DNA of 47,159 bases from a virus (IMGVR_UViG_3300019764_000008:1-47159); one strand, 5' to 3'; positions 37,802 to 46,140 are shown, counted from the first letter of the stretch. Numbers and translations: made by a program. Notes: generated by a model from the letters alone, not told the origin.

Positions 37802-40183
37802 ATGAAATACGACGGCACCCTGGCGGTGGCTTTTGGCCACAGCGCTAAGTCTAAGACTTGGAAGAATGAAAAGATAGAGTGGTCCGAGTTCGCGGAGCGC
37901 TTGCTCACCGAGAATAAAACGAAGGAGACCTATAAGCAGTTTATGGCCTCCAACAAAGGCGACCAGTCCAGTATTAAGGACGTAGGCGGCTATGTTGGTG
38001 GATACTTAAGACAAGGCCGACGCAAGCCCGAGAACGTGGTGCACCGTCAAATTATGACCTTAGACATTGACTTCGCGCATTTGGAATTTTGGGACGACTT
38101 TATAATGCAATTCGATAACGCGGCAGTCCTGCACGGTACCCACAAGCACCACGAGGACACGCCCCGCTATCGTTTAGTTATGCCTCTTAGTAGAGAAGTG
38201 ACCCCCGACGAGTACGTGGCCATATCTCGACAAGTGGCGGGCCTGTTAGGTATTGAATTGTTTGACGGTACCACTTTCGAGACTAACCGCTTAATGTTTT
38301 GGCCGTCTACTCCATCAGATCAGGACTACTACGCAGAGCTACAGGACGGACCTTGGTACGACGCTGACGAGGCGCTGGCCTCTTATCACGACTGGACAGA
38401 TTCCAGCCTCTGGCCTACTGCCGGGCGTGACTTCGACGAAGTTAAGAGCCTAAGTAAAAAGCAGGAGGACCCGAGAGAGAAGCGCTGGCCTATTGGCCCG
38501 TTCTGCCGTACCTACTCGATTAGCGAGGCTATAGAGGCCTTTCTGTCCGACGAATATACGGAAGCATTCGACGAGCGCTACACTTACTTAAAAGGGTCTA
38601 CAGCTGCCGGAGTAATCACATATGAGGACCTTTTCGCTTTCTCACACCACGGAACCGACCCAATAAGCGGCAAACTTTGCAACGCTTTTGATTTGGTGCG
38701 TATTCACAAGTTTGGGCACTTAGACGGCGACAGCGAGAGCAACGCCAAATCGAATAAGAGCTTTCGAGCTATGGAGGAGTTTATCCAAAAAGACGCCAAG
38801 ACTAAAAAGACCGTAGCATCTGAGACAGTTACCGAGGCTAAATACGCTTTCGTAGACGAGGACGAAGAGGAGGACGAAGAGGCAGCACCTAAGGGGCTGG
38901 ACCTGGACTGGATGCAAGAAATGGACACCGACCCAAAAGGGAAGTATTTAGCCTCTGCCTCGAATATTAATATTATTCTAGCCAACGACTACCAACTTAA
39001 AAACCGATTCAAACAGAATAATTTTGACGGCCAAAGGTACATTTGTAAAAAGGCACCATGGAGAAAAGTCTCTGGAGAGGAGCCTATGAAAAACGTAGAC
39101 TATGCAGGAGTTAGAAACTATATAGAGAGTATTTACGGGATAGCTGGCAACCTTAAGATAGACGACTCCCTAGCTTTGGAGTTTGAAAAGCAAAGTTTCC
39201 ACCCAGTTAAGGATTACCTGGAGGCTACAGAGTGGGACGGAGAGGCTAGACTGGACACGGTCCTAATTGACTACCTAGGAGCTGAGGACAATATCTACAC
39301 ACGTGAAGCAATTAGAAAAATGCTTTGTGGAGCCGTAGCGCGTATCCTTAACCCAGGGGTAAAGTTTGACCTAGTGCTCACCTTAGTGGGCAAGCAGGGG
39401 ACCGGGAAAAGTACAATAATTAAGATCTTGGGCCGCGAGTGGTTTAGCGATACATTTATGGGCGTATCTGGTAAGGAGGCACTGGAGCAAATCCAAGGGG
39501 CCTGGCTTATTGAAATGGCCGAGCTTGCTGGATTACGCAAGGCAGAGGTCGAAGCTGTTAAGCATTTCATTACAAAACAAGAGGACACCTTCCGTCCTGC
39601 TTATGCTAGAACTGCGGAGACTTATAAGCGTCAATGTGTGTTTTTTGGTACCACTAATAACCCAGCTTTTTTAAGAGACCCCTCAGGGAATAGAAGATTT
39701 ATGCCTGTAGACATTGACCAACAGCCACGCTCTAAAAGCGTATGGGACGACCTAGAGGCTAACACTGCCCAAATATGGGCCGAGGCTGTGGCGATGTATA
39801 AAGGAGGCGAAAAGCTTTATTTAGGCGAAGCGGCCGAAGCAATAGCCCGCACCGAGCAACTTAACCACTCAGAAGCAGACGACCGCCAGGGCGTAGTCGA
39901 GAACTACCTAGAGCGCTTACTGCCTAAGAACTGGGCAAAATTGGACCTTTACGAACGCCGCGACTGGTTAGCCAGCGACGAAAAAGGCGCCGAGTTAAGG
40001 GTGCACACCTGTGTAGCAGAAGTATGGTGCGAGTGCCTAGGCAAAGAGAAAGAGGACATGAGCCGATACAATACAAGGGATATTAACGAGATTCTTAGAG
40101 GCCTCCAAACATGGGACGCAGGCCGAAGCCCTCGAAACTTCCCTCTTTACGGAAAACAAAAGTATTATTCACTTATAAAATAA
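37802..40183 (+). CDS. Primase-helicase with VapE-type helicase domain
   Basis: The 793-residue protein has an N-terminal primase-like part (residues 1-210) with QIMTLDIDFAH, HGTHKHHEDTPRYRLVMPL and TNRLMFWPSTP. These carry the metal-binding D-x-D, the basic/His loop and a late conserved strand of a PrimPol-type fold. The C-terminal VapE/SF3-like helicase has Walker A GKQGTGKST (about 529-537), Walker B WLIEMAEL (about 566-573) and the sensor-like FFGTTNNPAFLRDPSGNRRFMPVDI. It should prime and unwind DNA for the family A polymerase. An acidic linker (DEDEEEDEEAAPKG, about 357-370) separates the domains. Confidence 0.9.
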   Translation: MKYDGTLAVAFGHSAKSKTWKNEKIEWSEFAERLLTENKTKETYKQFMASNKGDQSSIKDVGGYVGGYLRQGRRKPENVVHRQIMTLDIDFAHLEFWDDFIMQFDNAAVLHGTHKHHEDTPRYRLVMPLSREVTPDEYVAISRQVAGLLGIELFDGTTFETNRLMFWPSTPSDQDYYAELQDGPWYDADEALASYHDWTDSSLWPTAGRDFDEVKSLSKKQEDPREKRWPIGPFCRTYSISEAIEAFLSDEYTEAFDERYTYLKGSTAAGVITYEDLFAFSHHGTDPISGKLCNAFDLVRIHKFGHLDGDSESNAKSNKSFRAMEEFIQKDAKTKKTVASETVTEAKYAFVDEDEEEDEEAAPKGLDLDWMQEMDTDPKGKYLASASNINIILANDYQLKNRFKQNNFDGQRYICKKAPWRKVSGEEPMKNVDYAGVRNYIESIYGIAGNLKIDDSLALEFEKQSFHPVKDYLEATEWDGEARLDTVLIDYLGAEDNIYTREAIRKMLCGAVARILNPGVKFDLVLTLVGKQGTGKSTIIKILGREWFSDTFMGVSGKEALEQIQGAWLIEMAELAGLRKAEVEAVKHFITKQEDTFRPAYARTAETYKRQCVFFGTTNNPAFLRDPSGNRRFMPVDIDQQPRSKSVWDDLEANTAQIWAEAVAMYKGGEKLYLGEAAEAIARTEQLNHSEADDRQGVVENYLERLLPKNWAKLDLYERRDWLASDEKGAELRVHTCVAEVWCECLGKEKEDMSRYNTRDINEILRGLQTWDAGRSPRNFPLYGKQKYYSLIK

Positions 40184-40189
40184 AAGACT

Positions 40190-40417
40190 ATGGACAATCT
40201 TAAGGAGTACCTCGAAATAGAGACACTAAAGGAAATGACCTACACAGAGATTAACACTCTACTTAATAAATTAAATAGCCAAGTCGCGAAGCTTGAGCAT
40301 AAGGCTATAGCCTACGACGCTCTCGATTTGAAAGTAGCCGAGCTATACTCAGAAGATAGCGAAGCGGACCTTGTCGACGTAGGGGAACTAGTGGCCACAG
40401 AATTAGGCTATCTATAA
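40190..40417 (+). CDS. Small coiled-coil protein
   Basis: The 75-residue acidic, helical protein (MDNLKEYLEIETLKEMTYTEIN... LNSQVAKLEHKAIAYDALDL) has a probable coiled coil at 25-50. It overlaps the next gene by one base (TAATG), so translation is coupled to the VRR-NUC gene. No family is recognised. Confidence 0.65.
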   Translation: MDNLKEYLEIETLKEMTYTEINTLLNKLNSQVAKLEHKAIAYDALDLKVAELYSEDSEADLVDVGELVATELGYL

Positions 40418-40710
40418 TGATTGAATCCGAAAAAACACTAGAGAAAAGACTAGGCGCCGAGGCTAAAAAGATCGGCGGCTGGTCGCTTAAACTGCCAGCT
40501 ATCCACGTTAGCGGAATACCGGACAGGCTGCTACTCCTCCCAGGTGGGCGGGTAGTCTTTGTCGAGCTAAAGACGACTAAAGAAAAGCCTAGAAAGATTC
40601 AGCTAGTAATCCATAGGAAACTAAGGAAGCTAGGTTTTAGAGTTGAGATAATAGATACAACCGCGCAAATAATCGCATTAATTGAAGAGTATGAGCCAGC
40701 CAAAACCTAA
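40417..40710 (+). CDS. VRR-NUC domain nuclease
   Basis: The 97-residue protein is the usual size of a minimal phage VRR-NUC. GIPDRLLLLPGGRVVFVELKTTKEKP (about 35-60) contains the catalytic D and the E-x-K of the PD-(D/E)XK core, and KLRKLGFRVEII is the C-terminal strand. It could resolve or trim branched DNA. It is followed, with overlap, by a small unknown gene. Confidence 0.88.
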   Translation: MIESEKTLEKRLGAEAKKIGGWSLKLPAIHVSGIPDRLLLLPGGRVVFVELKTTKEKPRKIQLVIHRKLRKLGFRVEIIDTTAQIIALIEEYEPAKT

Positions 40711-40864
40711 GAGGGTTTACTGTGTGCAGCGAAATGGCAACACATGGATAACTAGAAACTACACATATCAAGTAGAGCGTGAGGACTCAGAGAACTATTT
40801 TATCACTGACGACCTGGACAGAGTTTGGGGATACGACAAAGAACTTTTTAAAATTATAGAATAG
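40691..40864 (+). CDS. Hypothetical protein overlapping the VRR-NUC gene
   Basis: The 57-residue protein starts at ATG 40691, 20 nt inside the previous gene in another frame. A TTG start at 40682 is possible. The protein is polar (KRVYCVQRNGNTWITRNYTYQVERED... VWGYDKELFKII), with a compact beta-rich pattern. No family is recognised. Confidence 0.55.
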   Translation: MSQPKPKRVYCVQRNGNTWITRNYTYQVEREDSENYFITDDLDRVWGYDKELFKIIE

Positions 40865-40866
40865 CC

Positions 40867-41157
40867 ATGCTAAAAATAAATGTGCCCCAACAGCTAAAGA
40901 TATCGATACCAGAGCAGTACTTCCAAGAGTCAGGGCAGGAGATAGACTGGGAAGGAGAGGACCTCGACAAGGTGCAAGTAGACCAAGCCGACGAGGTAGG
41001 GGCTATACTGGCTTTAGAGGTGAGTATCCACACACTGCGCAGGACTCCCGGCTACTGTGGCAGCCTGTCCGACACTCTGGTCGCGTTACGCAGGAGGTTA
41101 ATAACTGAATACGAGCAGATTTTTGATAAGTACATAGAGCATCAAGACTTTTACTAG
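40867..41157 (+). CDS. Hypothetical protein
   Basis: The 96-residue protein begins MLKINVPQQLKISIPEQYFQE. A helix-rich C-terminal half (TLRRTPGYCGSLSDTLVALRRRLITEYEQIF) suggests a small regulatory or assembly protein. It lies 2 nt after the previous gene and 14 nt before the helicase gene. No family is recognised. Confidence 0.6.
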   Translation: MLKINVPQQLKISIPEQYFQESGQEIDWEGEDLDKVQVDQADEVGAILALEVSIHTLRRTPGYCGSLSDTLVALRRRLITEYEQIFDKYIEHQDFY

Positions 41158-41171
41158 AAAACTTAAATAAA

Positions 41172-42569
41172 ATGAACGAATCTAACCTACACGACTACCA
41201 AAAGGAAGCCGTTAACAAAATTATGCTGAGTCCCTATTCCGGGTTGTTCCTGGATATGGGACTCGGATAGCGCCCTGGTAAAACTGTATCAACTTTAACA
41301 GCGATTAAGAAATTAATCTGGGAAGAGCTAGAAGTGGACAAGGTCCTCGTAATAGCGCCCAAACGAGTAGCGGAGACAGTCTGGTCGACTGAGTGTGAGA
41401 AGTGGGAGCACCTTAACGATTTGCGCGTGGCGAAAGTCATAGGTAACGAGAAGCAACGCAAGGCAGCCCTAGCAGAGAAAGCCGATATCTATATGCTTGG
41501 CCGTGATAATGTGGCCTGGCTAATTGGTCAGTACGGGGGCAATATGCTGCCGTTTGATATGCTTGTGATAGATGAGTCTAGTAGCTTTAAGAACCCAAAG
41601 AGCCAACGCTTTAAAGCCCTTAAAAAGGCACAGCCTTGTTTTAAGCGCGTCGTTATCTTAACGGGTACGCCAGCGCCTAACGGACTAATAGACTTATGGA
41701 GTCAAGTCTACCTATTGGACCGAGGGGAGCGCTTAGGCAAGAATATAACCACCTACCGCCGTGACTTCTTTAGCCCTGGGCAGACTAATGGCTCGATAGT
41801 TTATAATTACCGAATCAACAAAGGCAGCGAGGAGCGTATCCACGAGAAAATCGGCGACATTTGTATGTCTATGAAAGCAGAGGACTACCTGGACCTACCC
41901 GGTAGAACTAACGTGACTGTGGATATTAAGCTGGAATCTAAGACGCAGAAAATGTACAACGAGTTCGAAAAGGAGCAAGTCCTGGCACTATTAGATAACC
42001 AGGAGGAGGGCGAAGAAATTAGCGCGGTTAATGCTGCGGCACTCTCTACCAAATTGCTACAGTTTGCTAACGGTGCCATATATGACGAGGATATGAACGT
42101 CCACGAGGTCCACAACTTGAAAATAGACGCGCTTAAGGAAATTATGGAGAACGTACAGGGCCAGCCTGTGCTTTTGGCCTGGACCTTCCGCTCCGATATG
42201 TACCGCATAAAGAGACACCTTAAGGAGTACGAGCCTAGAGAGCTAAAGACCGAGCAGGATATCCTCGACTGGAACAATGGCAAGGTTAAACTTATGATGA
42301 TGCACCCAGCGAGTGGAGGGCACGGATTGAACCTGCAGGCTGGCGGCTGTAATATTGTCTGGTTTGGGCAAAATTGGAGCCTTGAGCTATACCAACAGTT
42401 CAACGCTCGACTAGACCGCCAGGGCCAAACTAAGCCAGTAATTATACACCACCTAATAGCGTCCGAGACTATCGACTCCGATGTGCTGAAAGCTTTAGAT
42501 GGCAAAAGCACTAAACAAGAGGCACTTATGCAGTCTATTAAAGCAAGGGTTAAAAAATATTTGAAATAA
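41172..42569 (+). CDS. SNF2-family DNA helicase interrupted by an in-frame TAG in motif I
   Basis: From ATG 41172 the translation reads SNLHDYQKEAVNKIM then FLDMGLG, followed by TAG at 41268. CGC CCT GGT and then KTVSTLTAIKKLI follow in the same frame. Without the 12 nt at about 41266-41279 the sequence is DMGLGKTVST, the exact motif I of phage SNF2 helicases. The rest is intact: motif II VIDESSSFKN (about 132-141), LTGTPAPNGLIDLW, a helicase C domain with QNWSLELYQQFNARLDRQGQ (motifs V-VI). A second frame from GTG 41334 would lack motif I. The product needs bypass, readthrough or correction to be active. Confidence 0.85.
41226..41282 (+). promoter_or_regulatory. Candidate translational bypass element (hairpin, GGA-TAG, landing Gly)
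   Basis: CTGAGTCCC (41226-41234) can pair with GGGACTCGG (41258-41266) over 9 bp with one U-G. A further 3-bp inner stem is possible. The stem ends within GGA 41265-41267, directly before TAG 41268-41270. Resuming at AAA after GGT 41277-41279 restores GKT. T4 gene 60 also uses a GGA-UAG take-off site. Confidence 0.5.
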
Positions 42570-42655
42570 TTTGCATATTTATTTTGTAGTTTACTTAAAA
42601 GCACTACCTTAGCAGAGCGATACGGCACTAAAGCCTCGCTACTAAAAACAAGAAA
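42559..42655 (+). promoter_or_regulatory. Promoter and conserved leader hairpin, copy 4
   Basis: TTTGCATATTTATTTTGTAG (about 42571-42589) precedes the core TTAGCAGAGCGATACGGCAC at 42609. AGCGA..TCGCT pairs around GGC-ACTAAA-GCC. Copy 5 at 46202 has the same core plus flanks for over 40 nt. It drives the PAPS-reductase-like gene. Confidence 0.8.
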
Positions 42656-43897
42656 ATGAACAAGCCAAATATTAAAAACCTAGACCTACTAATCAAGACC
42701 TACAACGAAATGTATATCGAGACTTTGCGCTACGATATCGACGCGGAGGACGGCGACGCTTACCTTTTCAGTTCTCACGAAGCGCATAGAGTTTATCCGA
42801 CGTCTGAGTGTTTGGAGGCCTACCTTATCGGAGCTATTAAGAACGGAGTACAGCGCACGCTAGACCCTAACTACTCAGACGGCGGCCTAGAGGCTTCCCC
42901 TGAGTATTTGGAGCAAAAAAAAGCGGAGGCAGAGCTTGACGAGTACTTAGAAAGTACTGAGTATACTACCCTAGCCCCTGAGGTGTGCGAGGCTAAAGCT
43001 ATCAACCAGGAGGCAGTCTCTAAGGAGCAGCTTATAGACCGCCAAAGCTGGACGCTAGACCAGAAGATCGACCACGCTCTCGGAGCTATAGAGCAATTTT
43101 ATAACTACTACGAGGGCAAGGTGTACATTTCTTTTTCTGGGGGCAAGGACTCCACAGTCTTAAGGCATCTAGTCCGCAGGCTCTACCCGGACGCCGCTTG
43201 CGTGTTTTGTGATACGGGGCTAGAGTTCCCGGAGGTTAAGGAGTTTGTTAAGTCCTGCGAGGGGGCTACCTGGATAAAGCCCAAATTTACCTTTAAGGAG
43301 GTAGTGGACAAATACGGATACCCTATGATATCAAAGGAGACCTCCGAGAAGCTACGCAAGTACAAAACGCAGAACCTCTCCGACAGATACAGGGGTATTT
43401 TGCTGAACGGTAGCGAGAAAGGCACGGCCGGAATGATTCCGAAAAAGTGGCAATTTTTGATAAAAGAGGATATTAAGATTAGCGGCCAATGTTGCGACAA
43501 GCTAAAGAAAGACCCTTTTAAGGTTTTCGAGAAAGCTACAGGCCTAAAGCCTATTATCGGGACTATGGCAAAGGACAGCCTACTTAGAGCCCGCACGTAT
43601 AAGAAAACAGGTTGTAACAGCTTCGACAGCAAGAGGCCCAAGTCTACCCCCCTAGGGATTTGGACAGAGGCGGACATCTGGGAATACATTAAACGTTTTA
43701 AGGTGCCCTATTCGAAAATCTACGACATGGGCTACGACCGTACAGGCTGCGTATTCTGTATGTTTGGGGCGCACCTGGAGAAAGAGGCTAACCGCTTCCA
43801 GCTTATGGCAGGCACACACCCGAAACTACACAACTACTGTATCAATAAGCTAGGGCTTGCGGAGCCGTTGAAGTTAATGGGGGTAGAATATGAGTAA
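42656..43897 (+). CDS. PAPS reductase-like protein
   Basis: The 413-residue protein has an unrecognised N-terminal domain (about 1-150), then SFSGGKDST (about 159-167). This is the PP-loop that binds the nucleotide in the phosphoadenosine phosphosulfate reductase/adenine-nucleotide hydrolase superfamily. ACVFCDTGLEFPEV (about 182-195) is a family hallmark. Further cysteines (GQCCDKL about 277, GCVFCMFG about 363) could bind a metal cluster or act in sulfur transfer. Related phage enzymes may transfer sulfur to DNA or tRNA, or use other nucleotides. It overlaps the next gene by 8 nt. Confidence 0.8.
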   Translation: MNKPNIKNLDLLIKTYNEMYIETLRYDIDAEDGDAYLFSSHEAHRVYPTSECLEAYLIGAIKNGVQRTLDPNYSDGGLEASPEYLEQKKAEAELDEYLESTEYTTLAPEVCEAKAINQEAVSKEQLIDRQSWTLDQKIDHALGAIEQFYNYYEGKVYISFSGGKDSTVLRHLVRRLYPDAACVFCDTGLEFPEVKEFVKSCEGATWIKPKFTFKEVVDKYGYPMISKETSEKLRKYKTQNLSDRYRGILLNGSEKGTAGMIPKKWQFLIKEDIKISGQCCDKLKKDPFKVFEKATGLKPIIGTMAKDSLLRARTYKKTGCNSFDSKRPKSTPLGIWTEADIWEYIKRFKVPYSKIYDMGYDRTGCVFCMFGAHLEKEANRFQLMAGTHPKLHNYCINKLGLAEPLKLMGVEYE

Positions 43898-44111
43898 GCT
43901 ACCACCCCCACCGGAGCGGATAGGGATATCCGCTCTAGACCGCGAGAAGGCACTTACCAAGATGCTGCGCGACGACCTGGCCTACGAGGCTGGGATGCGC
44001 CAACGATACCAAGCCTTAAGCGTGAAACTTAAGGAGCACCTGGGCGAGGCCCGACGCCTTAGCCGTATTAAATCACAGGAAATTAAAAGACTGAAAAATG
44101 AAAAGATCTGA
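43890..44111 (+). CDS. Small helical protein
   Basis: The 73-residue protein is mostly charged helix (MRQRYQALSVKLKEHLGEARRL, SQEIKRLKNEK). It is probably a coiled coil or DNA-contact protein. It overlaps the genes on both sides. No family is recognised. Confidence 0.6.
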   Translation: MSKLPPPPERIGISALDREKALTKMLRDDLAYEAGMRQRYQALSVKLKEHLGEARRLSRIKSQEIKRLKNEKI

Positions 44112-44367
44112 ATTAGTAAAACGAGTAAAAGGCATACGTAAAGAGCTAGCCGCTACCGAGACAGCCTACGCCAAAAAGGACGCTGAAAAGCAAGCTCACG
44201 CGGAAATAGTAGAGCTCATACTTCCTAAAATACAGGGGAAGGGCCCCGAGATAAAAGGCAACAGATTAGCCACCCGCAGAACTTTGGAGCGCATGGGCTC
44301 CCGAAACATAAGCGCCCTAGACCGAAGACATTACCCCGAGTTCTTAACCTTTGTAAACTCTTTGTAA
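44098..44367 (+). CDS. Small protein sharing its C-terminus with the 32566 protein
   Basis: The 89-residue protein begins with an N-terminal coiled coil (KRVKGIRKELAATETAYAKKD). The C-terminal 33 residues (ATRRTLERMGSRNISALDRRHYPEFLTFVNSL) match the end of the 32566 protein in pattern (ALREKLNEYGAKNVSAVPEDKF...TFMRSL). This suggests a shared interaction or DNA-end-recognition module. It overlaps the previous gene by 14 nt. Function unknown. Confidence 0.7.
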   Translation: MKRSELVKRVKGIRKELAATETAYAKKDAEKQAHAEIVELILPKIQGKGPEIKGNRLATRRTLERMGSRNISALDRRHYPEFLTFVNSL

Positions 44368-44368
44368 G

Positions 44369-44719
44369 GTGGACAACTGTAACAAATGCGGCAAAATAGC
44401 CGAGTACAGCGACAAGAGCGGGCCTATCTGCTACTCATGCATAAAGATAAAAGAGGAGGCGCTTATCCACCCAATTATCGCGGAGGTAGTCGAGCACTCG
44501 GGCGTTAGCTTCCAGCTGCTGGTTAGCCCCTCTAGACGCCAGGAGGTAGTCGAAGCTCGTAGTTATGCTATGTACCGCTTAAGAAGAGATACGGACTACA
44601 CTATGGACCGCATAGGCAAGATATTTTATAAGGACCACTCTACGGTCTCCCACGCAGTAAAAACAACTAGAATATTATTAGAAACGGACCAGCTAGCCTG
44701 GGCCAAAAACTTAGACTAA
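44369..44719 (+). CDS. DnaA domain IV-like DNA-binding protein with zinc knuckle
   Basis: The 116-residue protein begins with GTG 44369, directly after the preceding stop. An N-terminal CNKCGK..CYSC (4-24) is a zinc knuckle. The C-terminal region (about 55-105, SRRQEVVEARSYAMYRLRR, MDRIGKIFYKDHSTVSHAVKT) follows the Bac_DnaA_C pattern. It includes the DHSTV helix that reads DnaA boxes. The AAA+ part of DnaA is absent. It could bind the phage origin or host oriC sites. It overlaps the next gene by one base. Confidence 0.85.
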   Translation: MDNCNKCGKIAEYSDKSGPICYSCIKIKEEALIHPIIAEVVEHSGVSFQLLVSPSRRQEVVEARSYAMYRLRRDTDYTMDRIGKIFYKDHSTVSHAVKTTRILLETDQLAWAKNLD

Positions 44720-45228
44720 TGAAAATTTTCAAAACTAGAGAAGTAAAGACCCCAGAGGTCAAAGGAAACGGGATTAACTTTTTTATCCCTTACACGCACC
44801 CGGGTAAGACCTACCTAGCACCTGGACAAAGTGAGCGCATCCCTAGCGGCCTGCACTACAGAGTCCCAGCTGGCACCGCCTTAGTATCAGTAAGCACTAT
44901 CTCAGAGGTAGAGGACTGCCCTAAGCTTAAAGTCGAGTTTTACCACGTGGTAGGCGACCCAAACGCGGAGGTAGTTTTCCACGTAACCAACATAGGCGAC
45001 GAGGTAGAAGTGCTTAAACCTGGGCAGTACATAGCCCGCGCCATTGTGACGCCAATAGTCGAGCCTAAGGTAGAAATTACCGAGGAGCTGGACGAGTTCC
45101 TTAGCGGGCCTAAAAAGGACCCGGAGCTGGACTTTAACCCGGATTGTGGGACTTGTCCCCACGCTCACAACCACGAGCCTATCCAGTCAAAAACTTGTAT
45201 TGATTGTATGAATAACAAAAACGTTTAA
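44719..45228 (+). CDS. dUTPase-like fold protein with C-terminal cysteines
   Basis: The protein has 169 residues. The order and spacing of beta motifs (SERIPSGLHYRVPAGTALVSVS, EVEVLKPGQYIARAIVTPIVE) resemble trimeric dUTPases, with their I-P-T-G-I and G-D-R-I-A-Q patterns. The nucleotide-binding motifs III (GNVDADYTGE) and V are not obvious, so catalysis is doubtful. The last 35 residues (CGTCPHAHNHEPI..CIDCMNN) add a CxxC..CxxC zinc site. It is encoded before ThyX, consistent with pyrimidine metabolism. Confidence 0.55.
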   Translation: MKIFKTREVKTPEVKGNGINFFIPYTHPGKTYLAPGQSERIPSGLHYRVPAGTALVSVSTISEVEDCPKLKVEFYHVVGDPNAEVVFHVTNIGDEVEVLKPGQYIARAIVTPIVEPKVEITEELDEFLSGPKKDPELDFNPDCGTCPHAHNHEPIQSKTCIDCMNNKNV

Positions 45229-45233
45229 ATCTT

Positions 45234-45914
45234 ATGAAACTAATTAGACCAAGTTACCAGATCTTAACCCCGCTAAACCGAGACGCTATACTCGGAGCTA
45301 TCGAGCGAGCGGGCAGAACTTGCTACAAGAGCGAGGAGAACATAACAGAGCAATCGGCGCCTAAGTTTGTCGAAATGATTACAGGCCGCGGCCATATGTC
45401 CGTTATAGAACACCAAAGTTTTAGCGTGCTGTTTGTTTGCGACAGAGGAGTAAGCCACGAGCTAGTCCGCCACCGTCTGGCAAGTTTTAGCCAGGAGTCG
45501 ACGCGCTACTGTAATTATTCTAAGGATAAGTTCGACAACCAGCTTACTTTTATTATCCCGCCTTGGGTGCCCGTTGAGCCTGGAGAGGGCAGTCCTTCCA
45601 ATTTTGGGCTAACTACTCCCGGCGGCGTATGGTGGTTAAATGCTATGCAAAACGCAGAGGAGATTTATAATGGACTAATCGCTCCCGATAGTGGCTGGAG
45701 AGCTGAGCAAGCCCGTTCTATCCTGCCTAACTCGCTTAAGACTGAGATAGTAGTCACGGCCAACTTAAGAGAGTGGGCGGAGATATTCCGACAGCGCACG
45801 GCTCCGGCAGCTCACCCACAAATGCGAGAATTAATGTGCCCACTACAGGCGGAGCTCCAGGACGTACTCCCTGAGATATTCGGCGACAGACAGATAGGAG
45901 GCGCAGATGAGTAG
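45234..45914 (+). CDS. thyX: FAD-dependent thymidylate synthase
   Basis: The 226-residue protein converts dUMP to dTMP using methylene-THF and FAD/NADPH. The ThyX signature RHRLASFSQESTR (about 79-91) is complete (RHRxxSxxxxSxR). GRGHMSVIEHQSF (about 50-62) and the C-terminal RQRTAPAAHPQMRELM (about 185-200) fit the nucleotide-binding parts. It does not resemble ThyA. It should help supply dTMP for phage replication. It overlaps the next gene by 8 nt. Confidence 0.95.
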   Translation: MKLIRPSYQILTPLNRDAILGAIERAGRTCYKSEENITEQSAPKFVEMITGRGHMSVIEHQSFSVLFVCDRGVSHELVRHRLASFSQESTRYCNYSKDKFDNQLTFIIPPWVPVEPGEGSPSNFGLTTPGGVWWLNAMQNAEEIYNGLIAPDSGWRAEQARSILPNSLKTEIVVTANLREWAEIFRQRTAPAAHPQMRELMCPLQAELQDVLPEIFGDRQIGGADE

Positions 45915-46140
45915 CCCAGAACAAAAGAAAGACGTCCGTAGCCACAACGTAGGGGACTCGGACTACGCAAAGCATAAGATACAACCCTGGGATATTTGGG
46001 AGGAGTACAGCCTCAATCCTTGGGACGCGGATATCGTTAAGCGGGTCCTAAGGGAGAAAGCCAGCCAAAGCAGGCGCCTAGACTACGAGAAGATTATCCA
46101 CATTTGCCAGGAGCGTATCCGGCAAATAGATAGTAAATAA
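45907..46140 (+). CDS. DUF3310-like protein
   Basis: The 77-residue protein has the core AKHKIQPWDIWEEYSLNPWDADIVKRVLREK (about 21-51), which follows the DUF3310 pattern (IxPWDYIxxxGLxxxxGNAxKYLLR). Its typical second Lys-rich helix is present (LDYEKIIHICQERI). DUF3310 proteins are common in phages, are not enzymatically characterised and are usually next to nucleotide-metabolism genes. It ends the ThyX transcript, and a terminator follows. Confidence 0.8.
   Translation: MSSPEQKKDVRSHNVGDSDYAKHKIQPWDIWEEYSLNPWDADIVKRVLREKASQSRRLDYEKIIHICQERIRQIDSK

Noticed and set aside
41268-41270. TAG recoded as an amino acid throughout the phage (as in some crAss-like phages)
   Set aside because: Many neighbouring genes end at TAG with the next gene starting directly after, for example 1393, 3267x-type endings such as 7996 and 14306. 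Reassignment would extend them into other genes, and no clear CTA-anticodon tRNA is present.
46090-46102. DnaA box TTATCCACA as an origin signal
   Set aside because: It is a single match inside a coding gene (45907-46140), with no cluster or AT-rich unwinding region nearby.
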